DNA of 64,000 nucleotides from Datura wrightii (Eukaryota > Streptophyta > Magnoliopsida > Solanales > Solanaceae), in the NCBI GenBank assembly GCA_035772735.1, contig JASDFA010000019.1, forward strand, positions 66,812,001 to 66,876,000, read 5' to 3'. Positions within the stretch are counted from its first letter, which is position 1, and each line of letters starts with the position of its first letter. The position numbers and the translations under genes are program-made. Below, in pieces: positions 47,370 to 57,830 of this stretch. The notes beneath the pieces are model-generated. The model did no database searches. It was not told where the DNA came from and saw only the letters and a program-made list of their open reading frames with translations.

Positions 47370-47603
47370 TCAACCTATGCTGGAGCCGGTAGGGAACAAG
47401 TGCAGGTATTTGCCAATCATATCTGCTTCGGACTCCCATGTAGCTCCCTCAACCTGCTGATGTCTCCATAAGAATTTGACTGAAGCTATTTTCTTGTTCC
47501 TCAGCTTACACGCCTGACGGTCAAGGACTTGGACTGGTACTTCCTCATATGAGAGACTATCTTTTATTCCTACACTGTCCAATGGCACAACTGAGGTTAG
47601 ATC
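47370..47603 (-). pseudogene. pol: Chromodomain tail of E integrase
   Basis: An open frame of 77 codons with no stop: SLSYEEVPVQVLDRQ, KLRNKKIASVKFLWRHQQ, GATWESEADM and YLHLFPT, the full chromodomain-like tail of Tekay integrases. It starts abruptly at 47603, where F is inserted. The rest of pol is outside the window. This is the best-preserved chromodomain here. Confidence 0.9.
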
Positions 47604-47734
47604 TGTTACATCCCATAAGTTCTTGACACTTAGTTGGCCTATTAGCATGTTGGTTAAGAGTTTTAGAATGCCATACGTGCGATAAAAGGGCCCGGGGAGA
47701 GACCGGACAAGTGCCAAGTCGGAGCGTCGCAAGG

Positions 47735-47804
47735 CAAATGCAACTTATAATTTGCATTCAACAAATGCGACTTATAAATCACATTTGACAAATGCGACTT
47801 AAAG
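47735..47804. repeat. Tandem 27-bp palindromic units upstream of TATA in F
   Basis: Units 47735-47761 and 47762-47788 plus a partial third. CAAATGCGA pairs with TCACATTTG across each unit with minor mismatch. The array stops 17 bases before the TATA box. Confidence 0.8.
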
Positions 47805-47820
47805 GGGGTTCAGGTCCAAG

Positions 47821-47829
47821 TATATAAAG
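47821..47829 (+). promoter_or_regulatory. TATA box in LTR of F
   Basis: TATATAAAG, 217 bases into the LTR. Confidence 0.65.
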
Positions 47830-49240
47830 CCTTTCACTTTGTTTTTAAATCTTTTGATCTAATAATTTCAAGCAAACATGAACAAAAACAAAGGAAAACG
47901 AAGGGTTTGATTAAATATTCGTTCGACTACGTCGTCTAACGCCGTCCAAACACAAATTAACTTCAGATAGCGAAGTATAAAGCTTCAGGGAACATTCCTA
48001 TGGAGTTAGTTTCGCGAAATTCAGCTGGCTAATCATTGTCACGCCAAGCCAAGGTAAGTGGAATTGCTCCAAACTAGTGTTAATCTACTCCCAGCATTAA
48101 AGTGAGTATTTCTCCCTTCTACACTTCCGAGACATAGCGAGTTTTCGGCCGCTCTTCAATAAGTCGAAGAGTAGGCAGTAGGTATACCCCTAAATATGGT
48201 TTCTTTAAAAATAATAGTAGAATTAATTCTATTCTTTCGTGAATATGAATACAATTGGAAGAAATAGCTGAACATTAGCTGTGCTGCGCCAGTTAATCAG
48301 AAAGTCGTCAGGCGAGGTATGTAAAGACAGTTTCTTTCGTCAAGCTAGTAGTTCTAGTATAGCAAAATAGTACGAATTTCAGTTGAGTGTTTCAGAAGTA
48401 GTATATTATGTCAGTATGAAATTTAGTAAGCATGTTAGAAAATAATACAGTGTTCAGCATGAAATTCAGTAAAATAGTATAAGTCCCAGCAGAATATTCC
48501 AGAAATATTATTACAAATTCAGTATATTTCAGTATCAGATTCAGTACATTTCAATATGAGATTCGGAACAGAATACCAAAACATAAATATTATTATCATA
48601 TCCAGTATATATATTACATATGCCTATTGCTATCTGTGGAGACAAGATTGTTCTGTGTTGGGCACCCTTAGAACTTCCTTGGCCGCCCCAAGGTTAATAG
48701 CTGTGTCGACTCGCACGCCAGAGGGTGAGGATACGTTGCTCTGCGGAGTGGAATGACATCCGCAAGTGGACGAAGATGGGATGCAGATTCTCCATAGCAG
48801 GCTGATCAGCACTATACTACACCCCCTGTCGAGCGCTTGCGCTAGGGGTGCATATTACAGTTTTTCAGATTACGGATTTCAGGAGTCCTCCGGACTCAGA
48901 TACAACTATAGTCAGGGGCCCAGCGAGCCCAAGTTACATACCCAAGGGGCCGGTTGGATGCTCATTGTTACTAGGTGGATGATATGACCTGGGTAGGGGT
49001 ATATAGATTGTGTGCTGGTTGGTACCTTACGACTTATGAGGGCTGGTAAGGTTCTTGTATGCTTTGTTGTGTTAGTTATTAATAGATAAAAAGTAGACTG
49101 CCATGTTATCAGGTATGACTCTTACTCTCTTTAGTAAAGTTACGCTCTTTTCAGTCAGTCTCAGCCCATATCCTATTACTTCAGTATCTATCAGTATTAT
49201 TGTTTGCTTTCAGTTATTTTCAGTTATAGTTTGCATACTC

Positions 49241-49255
49241 AGTACCAGTGGTACT
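49241..49255. promoter_or_regulatory. Perfect palindromic hairpin in LTR of F
   Basis: AGTACCAGTGGTACT. Related forms are at 2094-2108 and 17356-17370 in A. It holds the same place in the LTR as the different hairpin in C1/C2/E, just before the segment leading to the LTR end. Confidence 0.6.
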
Positions 49256-49881
49256 GACGCCCGTTTCGGGGCGCTGCATTACTTGCCTGTAGGTACTCAA
49301 TAACGAGGAGCAGATCACTCGTAGTTCTAGCCAGAGTACAGAGTCTTCAGCTCCTGCCATCCGGAGCTTGACAGCTAAAGGTTTAATTCCCTCTTTGTTT
49401 GTACAATATGGGTAGGCCGCGGCCCTATCCCGACCATCTTATTATTCTTAGAGGCTTGCGGATTGTATATTCCCTATGGTTAGTTGTACCGGTCATGTGG
49501 GGCCGTATATATATTTCAGTTTGCATGTGATGGCCGTGTGAAGCCTTGTTCAGTTGTCCGTTGGTGACCTTGTCGGTCATAGATCAGTTTAGCACTTGAT
49601 TATACTTTTCAGTGTTAACTAGTCATCATGGTGGCCTTGTCTGCCTGCACAGGTTTCCTAATGCTCAGTTGTTCTAGTTAGCTGTTATATTTCTACAGGT
49701 GGCTATAGGCCTAGTCGTCTGGAGGTTGTATTTACAACCGTTATGTAGCATGTTGTTTTCATAAATCCAGAATTAGAGCCAACTTGGAACCAGAAGTTCT
49801 TAGGCTCAATAGTCCAGTAGTCCAGGTCCTAGTAGGGCACTAGGTGTTAGTCATGCCTTCCAAGGCGGGGCATGACAAACT

Positions 49882-49893
49882 TGGTATCAGAGC
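49882..49893 (+). other. Primer-binding site of F (initiator tRNA-Met)
   Basis: TGGTATCAGAGC, four bases after the LTR end. Confidence 0.93.
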
Positions 49894-50090
49894 AGGTCGT
49901 ATCCCAGGGAGTCTGCAAGCCGTGCTAAGTAGAGTCTTGTCTATGAATATGTTGTGCACCACATACCATAGGTAGGAGGCTGCAAGGCATGATACGATGG
50001 TTACTCTTTCATCACATTTAATCGTGCCATAGAGCAGTACGGTATAGGTTGAGTCCCTAAAGTTTATTGTACTCTTTGTTTACAGATAAA

Positions 50091-50329
50091 ATGTCAGATC
50101 AGCGACATCTTATCACAGGAAGAAGAATGGACATAGCAGCAGGAGAGGGCACCAGCAGGATGCCTCAGCCTCATTTAGAATCAGCCCGATCTTAGGGGGA
50201 CACAGAGGCATCATCCCAACCTTCTCAGCAGTGTCCATCCCGTCAGGAACCACTCGGGACGACACCACCTCCGACAGTTCCTATACCTACACCATCTGAC
50301 CAGGAGGTCAGGAGTGCAGTAGTTACGTT
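50091..50329 (+). pseudogene. gag: Gag of F, N-terminal part
   Basis: Starts at ATG 50091 with MSDQRHLITGRRMD and runs to SDQEVRSAVVT at the G insertion site. It matches A gag residue by residue in much of this part. A TAG at 50193-50195 interrupts the frame where A has a Glu codon. The rest continues at 63086. Confidence 0.9.
50325..50329. repeat. Target-site duplication of element G (left copy)
   Basis: ACGTT here and ATGTT at 63086-63090, one CpG-type C/T mismatch. Joining the flanks restores the Gag text AVV-T/M-LAQMMATQRQ known from A. Confidence 0.85.
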
Positions 50330-51833
50330 ATTCACTCCAAACCACACGCAAGTGCACGTGGTCGTACAAGTAATAAAGTGGCTTTATTTCAAGCCAGGTA
50401 TCGAACCCACATGGACTGTAATGTGTCAGTAATTTTTCTTTAAGTGTTTAGTATACGCAATTTTATACAAGTAGACAAGCAGAAAAAAAGGTGATTTTTG
50501 AAGAATATTAGTTAATGTAACTTTAAGTAAAAAGATTGTAAATTATAATCTGAACAATAATACGAACAAGCTAAGGTTAAGGTAAAGCATGCAGATATGT
50601 GATTTACTGAGTAAATTTCAGTCAACACTTCTCTTCGGTTGTTGGTCAGGAATTATTAACCAATGGATTGGGTCTTTCGAACTTCTCTCCAATTAAAGAA
50701 TCATGAGATTTACATTACACATTTCTGTGATGCAAACACTTCATATTCTAGGAATACACAACAAATTCCATAGATGACCAAATATGACATTACAGATATA
50801 TTTCTATTTTTAATGTGAATCTTCTCTTAATTTCTCAACCAAGACAAGAACATATCCTACTAATTCACATCTATCCAATTAATCTTCCTTTCGGAATTAA
50901 AACTGGAATTCTAGGATTTACATTAACAATCGCAAAACATTAATGTAGTGAAAACAAGAATTAGTAGAACAACCGTTGTAGAGAAGATAAAAACTGAAAT
51001 AACATCAATTACATACTACTACAATCATCCTCAACCTTAGCCAAATGTGAATTAGCCACTGATTTGATGATTAAACATCTTCAAACAAGTAGAAATCATA
51101 CAAGCAATTGAAATTAAAGAGAAAAAGGAAGAAAATTAACCAAAGAATTTCTTCAGCTCAACTTCCTGATACCCACGTTCTAGCTTGAAATGTCAGATCT
51201 CTTAAAATAAAACCTAAGTGTGCTATTTATACAAGTGGAAAATTTTCGGGAAAAAACTGGCAACGTGGCACGTAGGGTATCGCGGAGCATCAGCTCTATG
51301 CCACGGCCTTGTCACGGACCTTCACTGGAACTTGGGGTGCCGAATAATTATCTTCAGCGTGGCACGGGGGTTATCATGGAGCCTCAGCTCTGTGCCACAA
51401 ACGTAACGCGCACCTTCACTGGAATCCAGTTGTGCAGCTAAGCTTTCCCACCATGTCACTGAAGTGAACATGGAGCATGAGCTCCGTGATACGGTGCCTT
51501 CGCGCACCTTCACTGTAATTCCACCCAAATTCCACTCTAGGAATAATTCCTCAGCGATGGTGGCGTGACACGGCCCTGTCGCGGAGCATCAATTTTTTAG
51601 CATTTTCATGCCGACTTCCTAGTTTTTCTTCTGAGTCCATTCCTCCACTTCACCAACTTGTAGATTAGTTTCCAAAATTTATTCTAACTGCAAAAACAAT
51701 AACTAATCATGTTGGTTAGTATAAATCCACATTTACATAAAAACCACATGAGAATGTACACATAAAAGTAGATAAACAAGTCAAAAGTTAAGTAATAAAA
51801 TATCACTTGGGCATGCAATTATGCCTAAGATCA
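50330..51833 (-). repeat. 3' LTR of element G
   Basis: 1504 bp. The left terminus is eroded (ATTCACTCC versus TGTTCAGTCC in the other LTR). Contains GGCTTTATTTCAAGCC at 50380-50395, TATAAATA on the minus strand at 51224-51231 and palindromic modules at 51250-51600. Confidence 0.9.
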
Positions 51834-53591
51834 CCTACACCATACTTAAAGCCTTGTTCGTCCTCGAACAACCATTTCACATCTCATATAATTGAAGACT
51901 CACACATCGCTAATTTAGCACGACAATTCAAGCTATGGCTATAAGGATTATTTAAGATAGCAAGTTAAAAATAAGGCATGCATGATTTCATCATTAAAAT
52001 GAATTACAACGATGTTGAGACTTCCTAACCTCAAGAATCGACTCTCTATCTTAGCAAACTCATGCAAATCAACCGATAAAGAAATCCACATGAATGTTAT
52101 CTCTCATTAAACATGTGCCCTCACAACACAAGAGAGTTACCCCATTTTTACATCAAAAGAATTTCAAATCACAATAGGTATGGGTATATTAATCAAATTA
52201 CGCTCACTCTCTCAAAGAATTCACATGCATCATGTAGTGAACCATAAGCTTGCCCTTAGTGTTTACTCCACTAATTTAAGGATGTATGAACGTAAGATCA
52301 AGTAGGACTTAGTGGGTTGTAATGTAAGCTAAGTGACGAGTAGGTACTATTCTGGCCAGTAATAGTGACTATCTTCCCCCAAGCGCTTTTACTACCTCAT
52401 TCACTAAAGACATCTCCTCCACACTTCCTCATTATTCTCACTCTTTAATTTTTTTTTTTGTTCCCATTTCTGTAAGCACACTCATCTTACTAGTAAAGCG
52501 TATTTAAGCAAATTTTTTCATTTACTTTCGTACTCTCGACCAATAATCTATCATTTTCAAACAAGTGCACCTTTGTCCTTTCTCAACTTTTACAACTACT
52601 ACTTTTCCTTCTTTTTCATGCTTCTCACTCCTTCACTCTTTCAGATTTTTCCCTTAAGCGCTTAGGAGTTTTGGATCAAATTCACAGCTAATGAAAGAAA
52701 AGGATTAAGCTTATGTTGTAATTATCAAAGAATAGGCTTAAGGCTCAATGGGGCTAACTAGGATTTAACTTTCAAGGTAGGTAAGATAAGGGATAAAATT
52801 TAGGTTCATTCAAAGAAATGCCTACATCCTCTCTTACAATCCACATCCTTCATTTCATTTTATATACACACCAGGAAAGTTCTATACACTTCACAGTAGC
52901 ATGGAATATTAGAAAAACTCACACTCACTGCACATGCACATGCTCAATTCAAGACATATTCGCAGACTCTTAACTCAGTTAATTACAAGAATTCAAAATT
53001 AAGCTTTAATTACATCGAGTCAAATTCTAGAGCCTAGGTGTCTCAACATGTTTAACACACTTGCATGCTTCCATCCTAATCACACTTGCATCTTACAATA
53101 TAGCACATAACAATAATGTCAAACCATTAATTAGCTATGTGTTCACAAAAAAATTTCTAAACCTACTGACTAAATTTCCCTTAAGACGGTCGTCATCCAT
53201 CCATCATAGGAAACAGTTTCTATCTAAGACTTCGGTTCAAAAAGACTATTCTCGGAAAAAGCACCGAAAACAAAAATCGAGAAACCCAAATCAAAAAAAT
53301 AGAAAAAATAAAGTAAAAAAATAAAAATAACAAATAACTTACACAAATAATTACACAAATAACTACTTCACAATTTATTACAATTACATCACCAGCACCA
53401 ACACACAAAAAGTAGCAACAACATAACATGAACACAATTTCACTCATCAAACATCCACAAAAGCACAAAAATATCACAGCCTTACTACACCAGCACCTAA
53501 CTACTCCCACCCTACACAAAGCTGGAACATTGTTCCCAGTGTTCGCATATCTGTAATTGAAAATAAAGTTTTGGGTGGTGTAACTCCTTGA
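51834..53591 (-). other. 3' region of G after the third ORF
   Basis: Begins with the degenerate purine tract (minus-strand TTAAGTATGGTGTAGG at 51834-51849). Homologous to the 3' region of B (for example 52210-52385 with 8690-8880). No coding sequence seen. Confidence 0.7.
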
Positions 53592-54839
53592 TCAATCAAA
53601 ATGTTCAATCTCTTCATCAGGTGCTAGTGCCTCATCACCAAGATCAGAATCTTCTTTGCCTTCCTCCTATGACTCAATGTTTTAATCATCCCGGTGTGTT
53701 TCTTCATCAGTAGGGATGTCTTCATCAACTGGTTCTACAAATGCAGGCCCAACTCTGCATAATTCTCGGACAAGCTCATTAAATGGATAATCCATGTTGA
53801 GCTGCCACAATTCATCCTCCGTAGCAAGCCTTCCACCAATTAGCAGTTGCAGCATCTGCATCCCTTACATTTGGGCCATGTATTGGTCATCCCGAGCATG
53901 TTGCTTGGTGAATGTAAGCACAGGCCCAAATGTGGTATCAGGTGCTTCGGTCTTCATGACATCCAAAGCACGCTGGTCAAGTTGAGGAATGTAGTCCAGG
54001 GCCTCTTCTTCAATACCATGGCCACTGAGGAAAGCAATGAGAAGACCATCGAAACCATACCAATGCCCTTGATGAAGTCTGGCTTTATTCATGGCGGAAA
54101 TAATCACCGCTGCAACATTCATCTCCAGTCTATTCATCAAAGCATACACCAAACAAACTCTGTCCCGGGTGACATCAGTCATGTGCACCCCCATGATCAG
54201 GAAAGTACATACTATCTTCAACCAGATCCTCGCTTCTGTGTTCATTTGGGAGTATAGCAATGTCTTGTGATACCCTCTTTCCTTGTGACGACTCCACCTA
54301 GCTTTTGATCGTGCTCCACATAAAGTGCGTCTGATATCTGCATATGGTGGAGTGATATTCAGCTGGCAGAGGACATGTGCATCTGTGTCCCGTGTCCCCA
54401 GGATGGCATTTAGATGTTGTGGTTCAAAAGTAACCACCTGTCCTCTGATCTTAACTGTGTGGCGGTGCACAGTGGGATTCCAATTAGCGTAGAATTCCCT
54501 TATGAGATGGAGATTGCGCTCTTTGGGTTCTTCAAAGATGAAGTTTAGTCCAATAGTGTCTATCTTGTGTAGGATTCTCGGGAATTCTTGATCTAGTGGT
54601 TCCCGTGCTATTTGTTCCTCTGGGAAATACTTTGTTTCCTTGTGTTTGGCATACCATTTCTTTCCCTCATCTGTAACCCATCTTGTTCCATATTGTCTAC
54701 GTTGCCCCCTTGGAACCGGTGGTGCCGCTGGCACTGCTGCCCCAATTCTCAATCTTTTTCTGCTGGTGCCAGATGTGGATGCGCCTTTCCCTTTGTCTTT
54801 TCTTCCAGAAATTTGTCTTGTCCAGAAAAAGTATAAATT
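53592..54839 (-). pseudogene. Third ORF of G (Athila env-like/ORF-1 position), unknown function
   Basis: Open on the minus strand from 54839 to a TAA at 53865, then in the same frame for 91 more codons to TGA at 53592, with only two further stops. Both later stops and the TAA look like Gln codons changed by one C-to-T. The N-terminus is basic (RKDKGKGA, SRKRLRIG) and the C-terminus acidic (DEETHRDD, SDLGDEALAPDEEIEHFD). The middle, with LIREFYANWNPTVHRH and TFEPQHLNAILG, resembles the domain labelled putative plant transposon protein in Athila-like third ORFs. No ATG lies near the open start, so splicing or a non-AUG start is possible. I do not know the function. Confidence 0.72.
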
Positions 54840-55640
54840 TCAAATATCATTCATGGTATAGTTGGCTACTACTAAGGATGGGCTTAAAATGATCACCCCA
54901 CACTTAGTCGTTAGCCGCAGTCAATACAATTCGATAAGAACAATCACACATTTTCACTTCTTATTTCCCAAAATGTTCAGTGCATTCATAAAAGTTGATG
55001 GAATAATTTCATTGTACTACTCAGACTTCATACAATGCATTATGAAATTTCATCCATCGATTCATTTATATAATCATGAGCACTTCGCAATTTGTGCACA
55101 ACAACCTATGGGATTTTCCTACTTGCATTCCCAAATAATCTATCTTCTACCAGAACATAATCCAACTTCAATCACAACATGTTTCAACTAATCAACATGC
55201 ACATCCCAAAATATCTCAATTTTTACCAATTTATTCTTCTTCCTAATTAAATTTCTCACCCCTAGTTATCAACAATGTAAGATTTTCAATACAAATCATG
55301 TTATTATTGAGTGCATAACACAATATTAGCACCAAATCAACCTTCATCCATGACCCAATCGATTACACATCTTACTAATACATAGGGCAAAATTTCATCA
55401 AAGAAAACATGTTCAAGAATTGAACTATGCAGCAATAATGAGAAAAAATTTGAGAAAATACCTTTACTTGAAGAATTTTAAGAAGAATTGAAGAAAATTC
55501 CTAGCTATGGCCGTGGCACATTGAGGGAGAAGGGGTTTCGGGGGTTTGGTCACGAAGGGTTCAGCAAAATATGGGAAAAATAAGGATTGTTGGGGTTAAA
55601 AAGAGAGTTTTCACACGGGTCAACCCATTGCGCCGAACTA
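54840..55640 (-). other. Segment between LTR-like module and third ORF
   Basis: AT-rich in element sense. Text such as CAAGTAAAGGTATTTTC near 55460 could hold a splice donor, and a CAAG boundary precedes the third ORF near 54820. Both are suggestions only. No open frame supported. Confidence 0.35.
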
Positions 55641-55649
55641 ACCCGTCGC

Positions 55650-55830
55650 GAAAATACACTCAATGTGTCACGGAAGGTAATGCGGAGGCCTAGCTCCATG
55701 ACACGGAGCTAACGCGGAGGCTCACTGGAATTTTGATCATACCTGAAATTGGCCTCAACGTGTCACGGAGGGTAACGCAGAGGTCAGCCTCCGTGACACG
55801 AAGGTAACGCGTACCCTAACTATTTCTTTC
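55650..55830 (-). promoter_or_regulatory. LTR-type palindrome module inside G, upstream of third ORF
   Basis: Two imperfect units with GTGTCACGGA, GGTAACGC and TCCGTGACACG, separated by CTCACTGGAA and CTGAAATTGGCCTC. The same order occurs in B LTRs (about 7880-7980 and 13880-13985) and, more distantly, in G's own LTRs. In the LTRs it lies directly upstream of TATAAATA. No clear TATA box is seen next to this internal copy. Confidence 0.55.
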
Positions 55831-56026
55831 CCCAATTTTCACTTTTTACCTTTATTTTTTCACTTGCAATTTTTTGTTATGTTTTCCCTCCATATTTCCT
55901 GCAAAATCATCAAACAACAACAATTTGTTAGAAAATCGTAGGTTTCCTCCCACCTAGTGCCAGTTTTTCTTTTCTCTTTTTTTTTCTTTTTTTTATTTGT
56001 TCCTAACTAGTCTAGCACATTACATC

Positions 56027-56067
56027 CACGGGTTGCCTCCCGTGCAGCACCTGGTTTACCGTCGCGG
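56027..56067 (-). promoter_or_regulatory. Conserved post-stop hairpin block, copy in G
   Basis: Minus-strand stem-loop CACGGGAGGCAACCCGTG at 56027-56044, preceded by GCGACGGTAAACC and AGGTGCTGC. It begins 40 nt after the pol stop TGA at 56085-56087. Confidence 0.78.
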
Positions 56068-56084
56068 CTCGACGCCTGACATCC

Positions 56085-57482
56085 TCATTCATCTACTAAG
56101 GTGATAGACGTCTTCTCTCGATTAACGTCTTCACCCCAGTAGTGCTTACACCTCTGCCCGTTCACCAAAAATGTGGCACTTTTATCCTCTTGCCACAATT
56201 CAACCGCCTCGTGTGGGGTTATCCTTGATACTTCATACAGCCCTGACCACTTGGAGCGCAGTTTTCCTGGGAAGAGTTTCAACCTAGAGTTGAATAACAA
56301 CACCTTTTGACTTGACTCAAAGATTCGATGCACCATGTGCCTATCATGCCACCTTTTCGTTTTTTCTTTGTAGCATTTTGCACTTTCATATGCGTGCCAT
56401 AGAAACTCATCCAACTCACTCAACTGGATCAATCTCTTCTTTCCCATAAGCTCAGGATCCATGTTCAGCTTCCTCACAGCCCAAAAAGCTTGATGTTCCA
56501 GCTCCATGGGTAGATGACATGCCTTCCCATAAACCAATCTTTATGGTGAAGTCCCAATGGGTGTCTTATATGAAGTTCGATATGCCCACAATGCATCATC
56601 CAGTTTGCTTGACCAATCTAAGCGTTGTGCGTTCACCATTTTCTGCAAAATCTGTTTAATTTCCCTATTTGACACCTCCACTTGCTCGCTAGTCTGGGGA
56701 TGATATGTTGTCTCCACTTTATGTTGAACCCCATATTTTGCTAGAAAATTCCTGAACCCTGCATTTACACAATGTGCCCCTCCATCACTGATAATTGCTC
56801 GTGGTATGCCAAACTTTGTGAAAATCTGCTTCTTCACTAATTTAGTCACCACCTTGTTGTCATTCCTGGGACAAGCTACTGCCTCGACCCACTTGGACAC
56901 GTAGTCCACCGCCACCAAGATGTATCGATTGCCAAATGATGGTGGAAACGGGCCCATAAAATCTATCCCCTACACATCAAACACCTCAACTTCCAATATG
57001 TGATGCAATGGGATTTCCTGTCTTCTGCCGATTGTTCCTATTCGTTGACATCTATCACATACTTTGACATAAGCTGCAGCATCTTTGAATAGTGTGGGCC
57101 AAAAGAACCCGGATTGCAGCACTTTGTGAGCAGTATGCTCTCCTCCATGATGACCTCCATACAACGATGAATAACAACTCCTCAGTACCTCTGCCGTTTG
57201 AATTTCTAGAATGCATCGCCTCTTCACTTGATCTGGTCCTTGCTTAAATAGATAGGGCTCATCCCACATGTAGTATTGGGAATCATGCCTCAACTTCTTC
57301 CTTTGTTTAGTCGTTGACTTTGGTGGGTATACTCCACTTACAACCAAATTCACAATATCTGCATACCAAGGAAGTTCAGCTTCCTTTATTGCCAAGAGTT
57401 GTTCATCGGGGAACTCTTCTCTGATGCTCTAACCTTCCTTCACATGTGAACGATTCTCTAACCGCGATAGGTGATCTGCAAC
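56085..57482 (-). pseudogene. pol: Integrase of G, broken by stops only
   Basis: The zinc-binding region SLYGGHHGGEHTAHKVL with CDRCQ opens it. The catalytic residues are all present: VAVDYVSKW (Asp), AIISDGGAHC (Asp), and TSEQVEVSNREIKQ (Glu). The C-terminus reads SRLKLFPGKLRSKWSG, typical of Athila/Tat integrases, and ends at 56085. Segments 57395, 56957 and 56537 are in one frame, separated by single stops where Gln or Trp codons are usual. No chromodomain. Confidence 0.9.
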
Positions 57483-57830
57483 CTAATTTTCACTTCCCTT
57501 CCTATCTCGGATCTCCATATCAAACTCTTGCAGCAATAATATCCACCTGATTAGCCTGGGCTTCGCATCTTTCTTGAAAAATAAGTACTGAATTGCCACA
57601 TGAACAGTGTATACCACCACTTTCGACCCCACCAAATAGGATCTAAACTTGTCAAATGCAAACACTAGAGCCAACATCTCCTTCTCAGTGACAGTATAAT
57701 TAACTTGTGCAGCATCAAGTGTTTTACTTGCATAGTAGATGGAATGAAAAATCTTATTCCTTCGCTGCCCCAATACCGCTCCTACAGCCACATCACTTGC
57801 ATCACACATTAACTAAAAAGGATATTCCCA
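57483..57830 (-). pseudogene. pol: RNase H of G
   Basis: MCDASDVAVGAVLGQR (first Asp), YTVTEKEMLALVFAFDKFR (Glu), then VVVYTVHVAIQYLF where Asp is normally in YTDH, so one active-site residue is lost. Ends DRKGSEN followed by a TAG. A frameshift near 57825 separates it from RT. Confidence 0.88.

Larger units (their letters stand above)
44603..47603 (-). mobile_element. E: Tekay/Del-like chromovirus, 3' remnant
   Basis: Minus-strand 3' LTR (44603-47122), purine tract and the last part of integrase with chromodomain. It is cut at 47603 by insertion of F; the remainder should lie right of the window. Same family as the solo LTR at 32044. Confidence 0.85.
47604..49877 (+). repeat. 5' LTR of element F
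   Basis: 2274 bp from TGTTACATCCC to GGGGCATGACA. It contains 27-bp palindromic units at 47735-47804, a TATA box at 47821, and AGTACCAGTGGTACT at 49241-49255 followed by GGGGCGCTGCATTACTTGCC, which the LTRs of D and A share. Confidence 0.92.

Noticed and set aside
39842..50329. Same duplication (ACGTT/ATGTT) at the TRIM and at element G
   Set aside because: Five-base identity between two unrelated insertions is readily due to chance; no common mechanism is implied.
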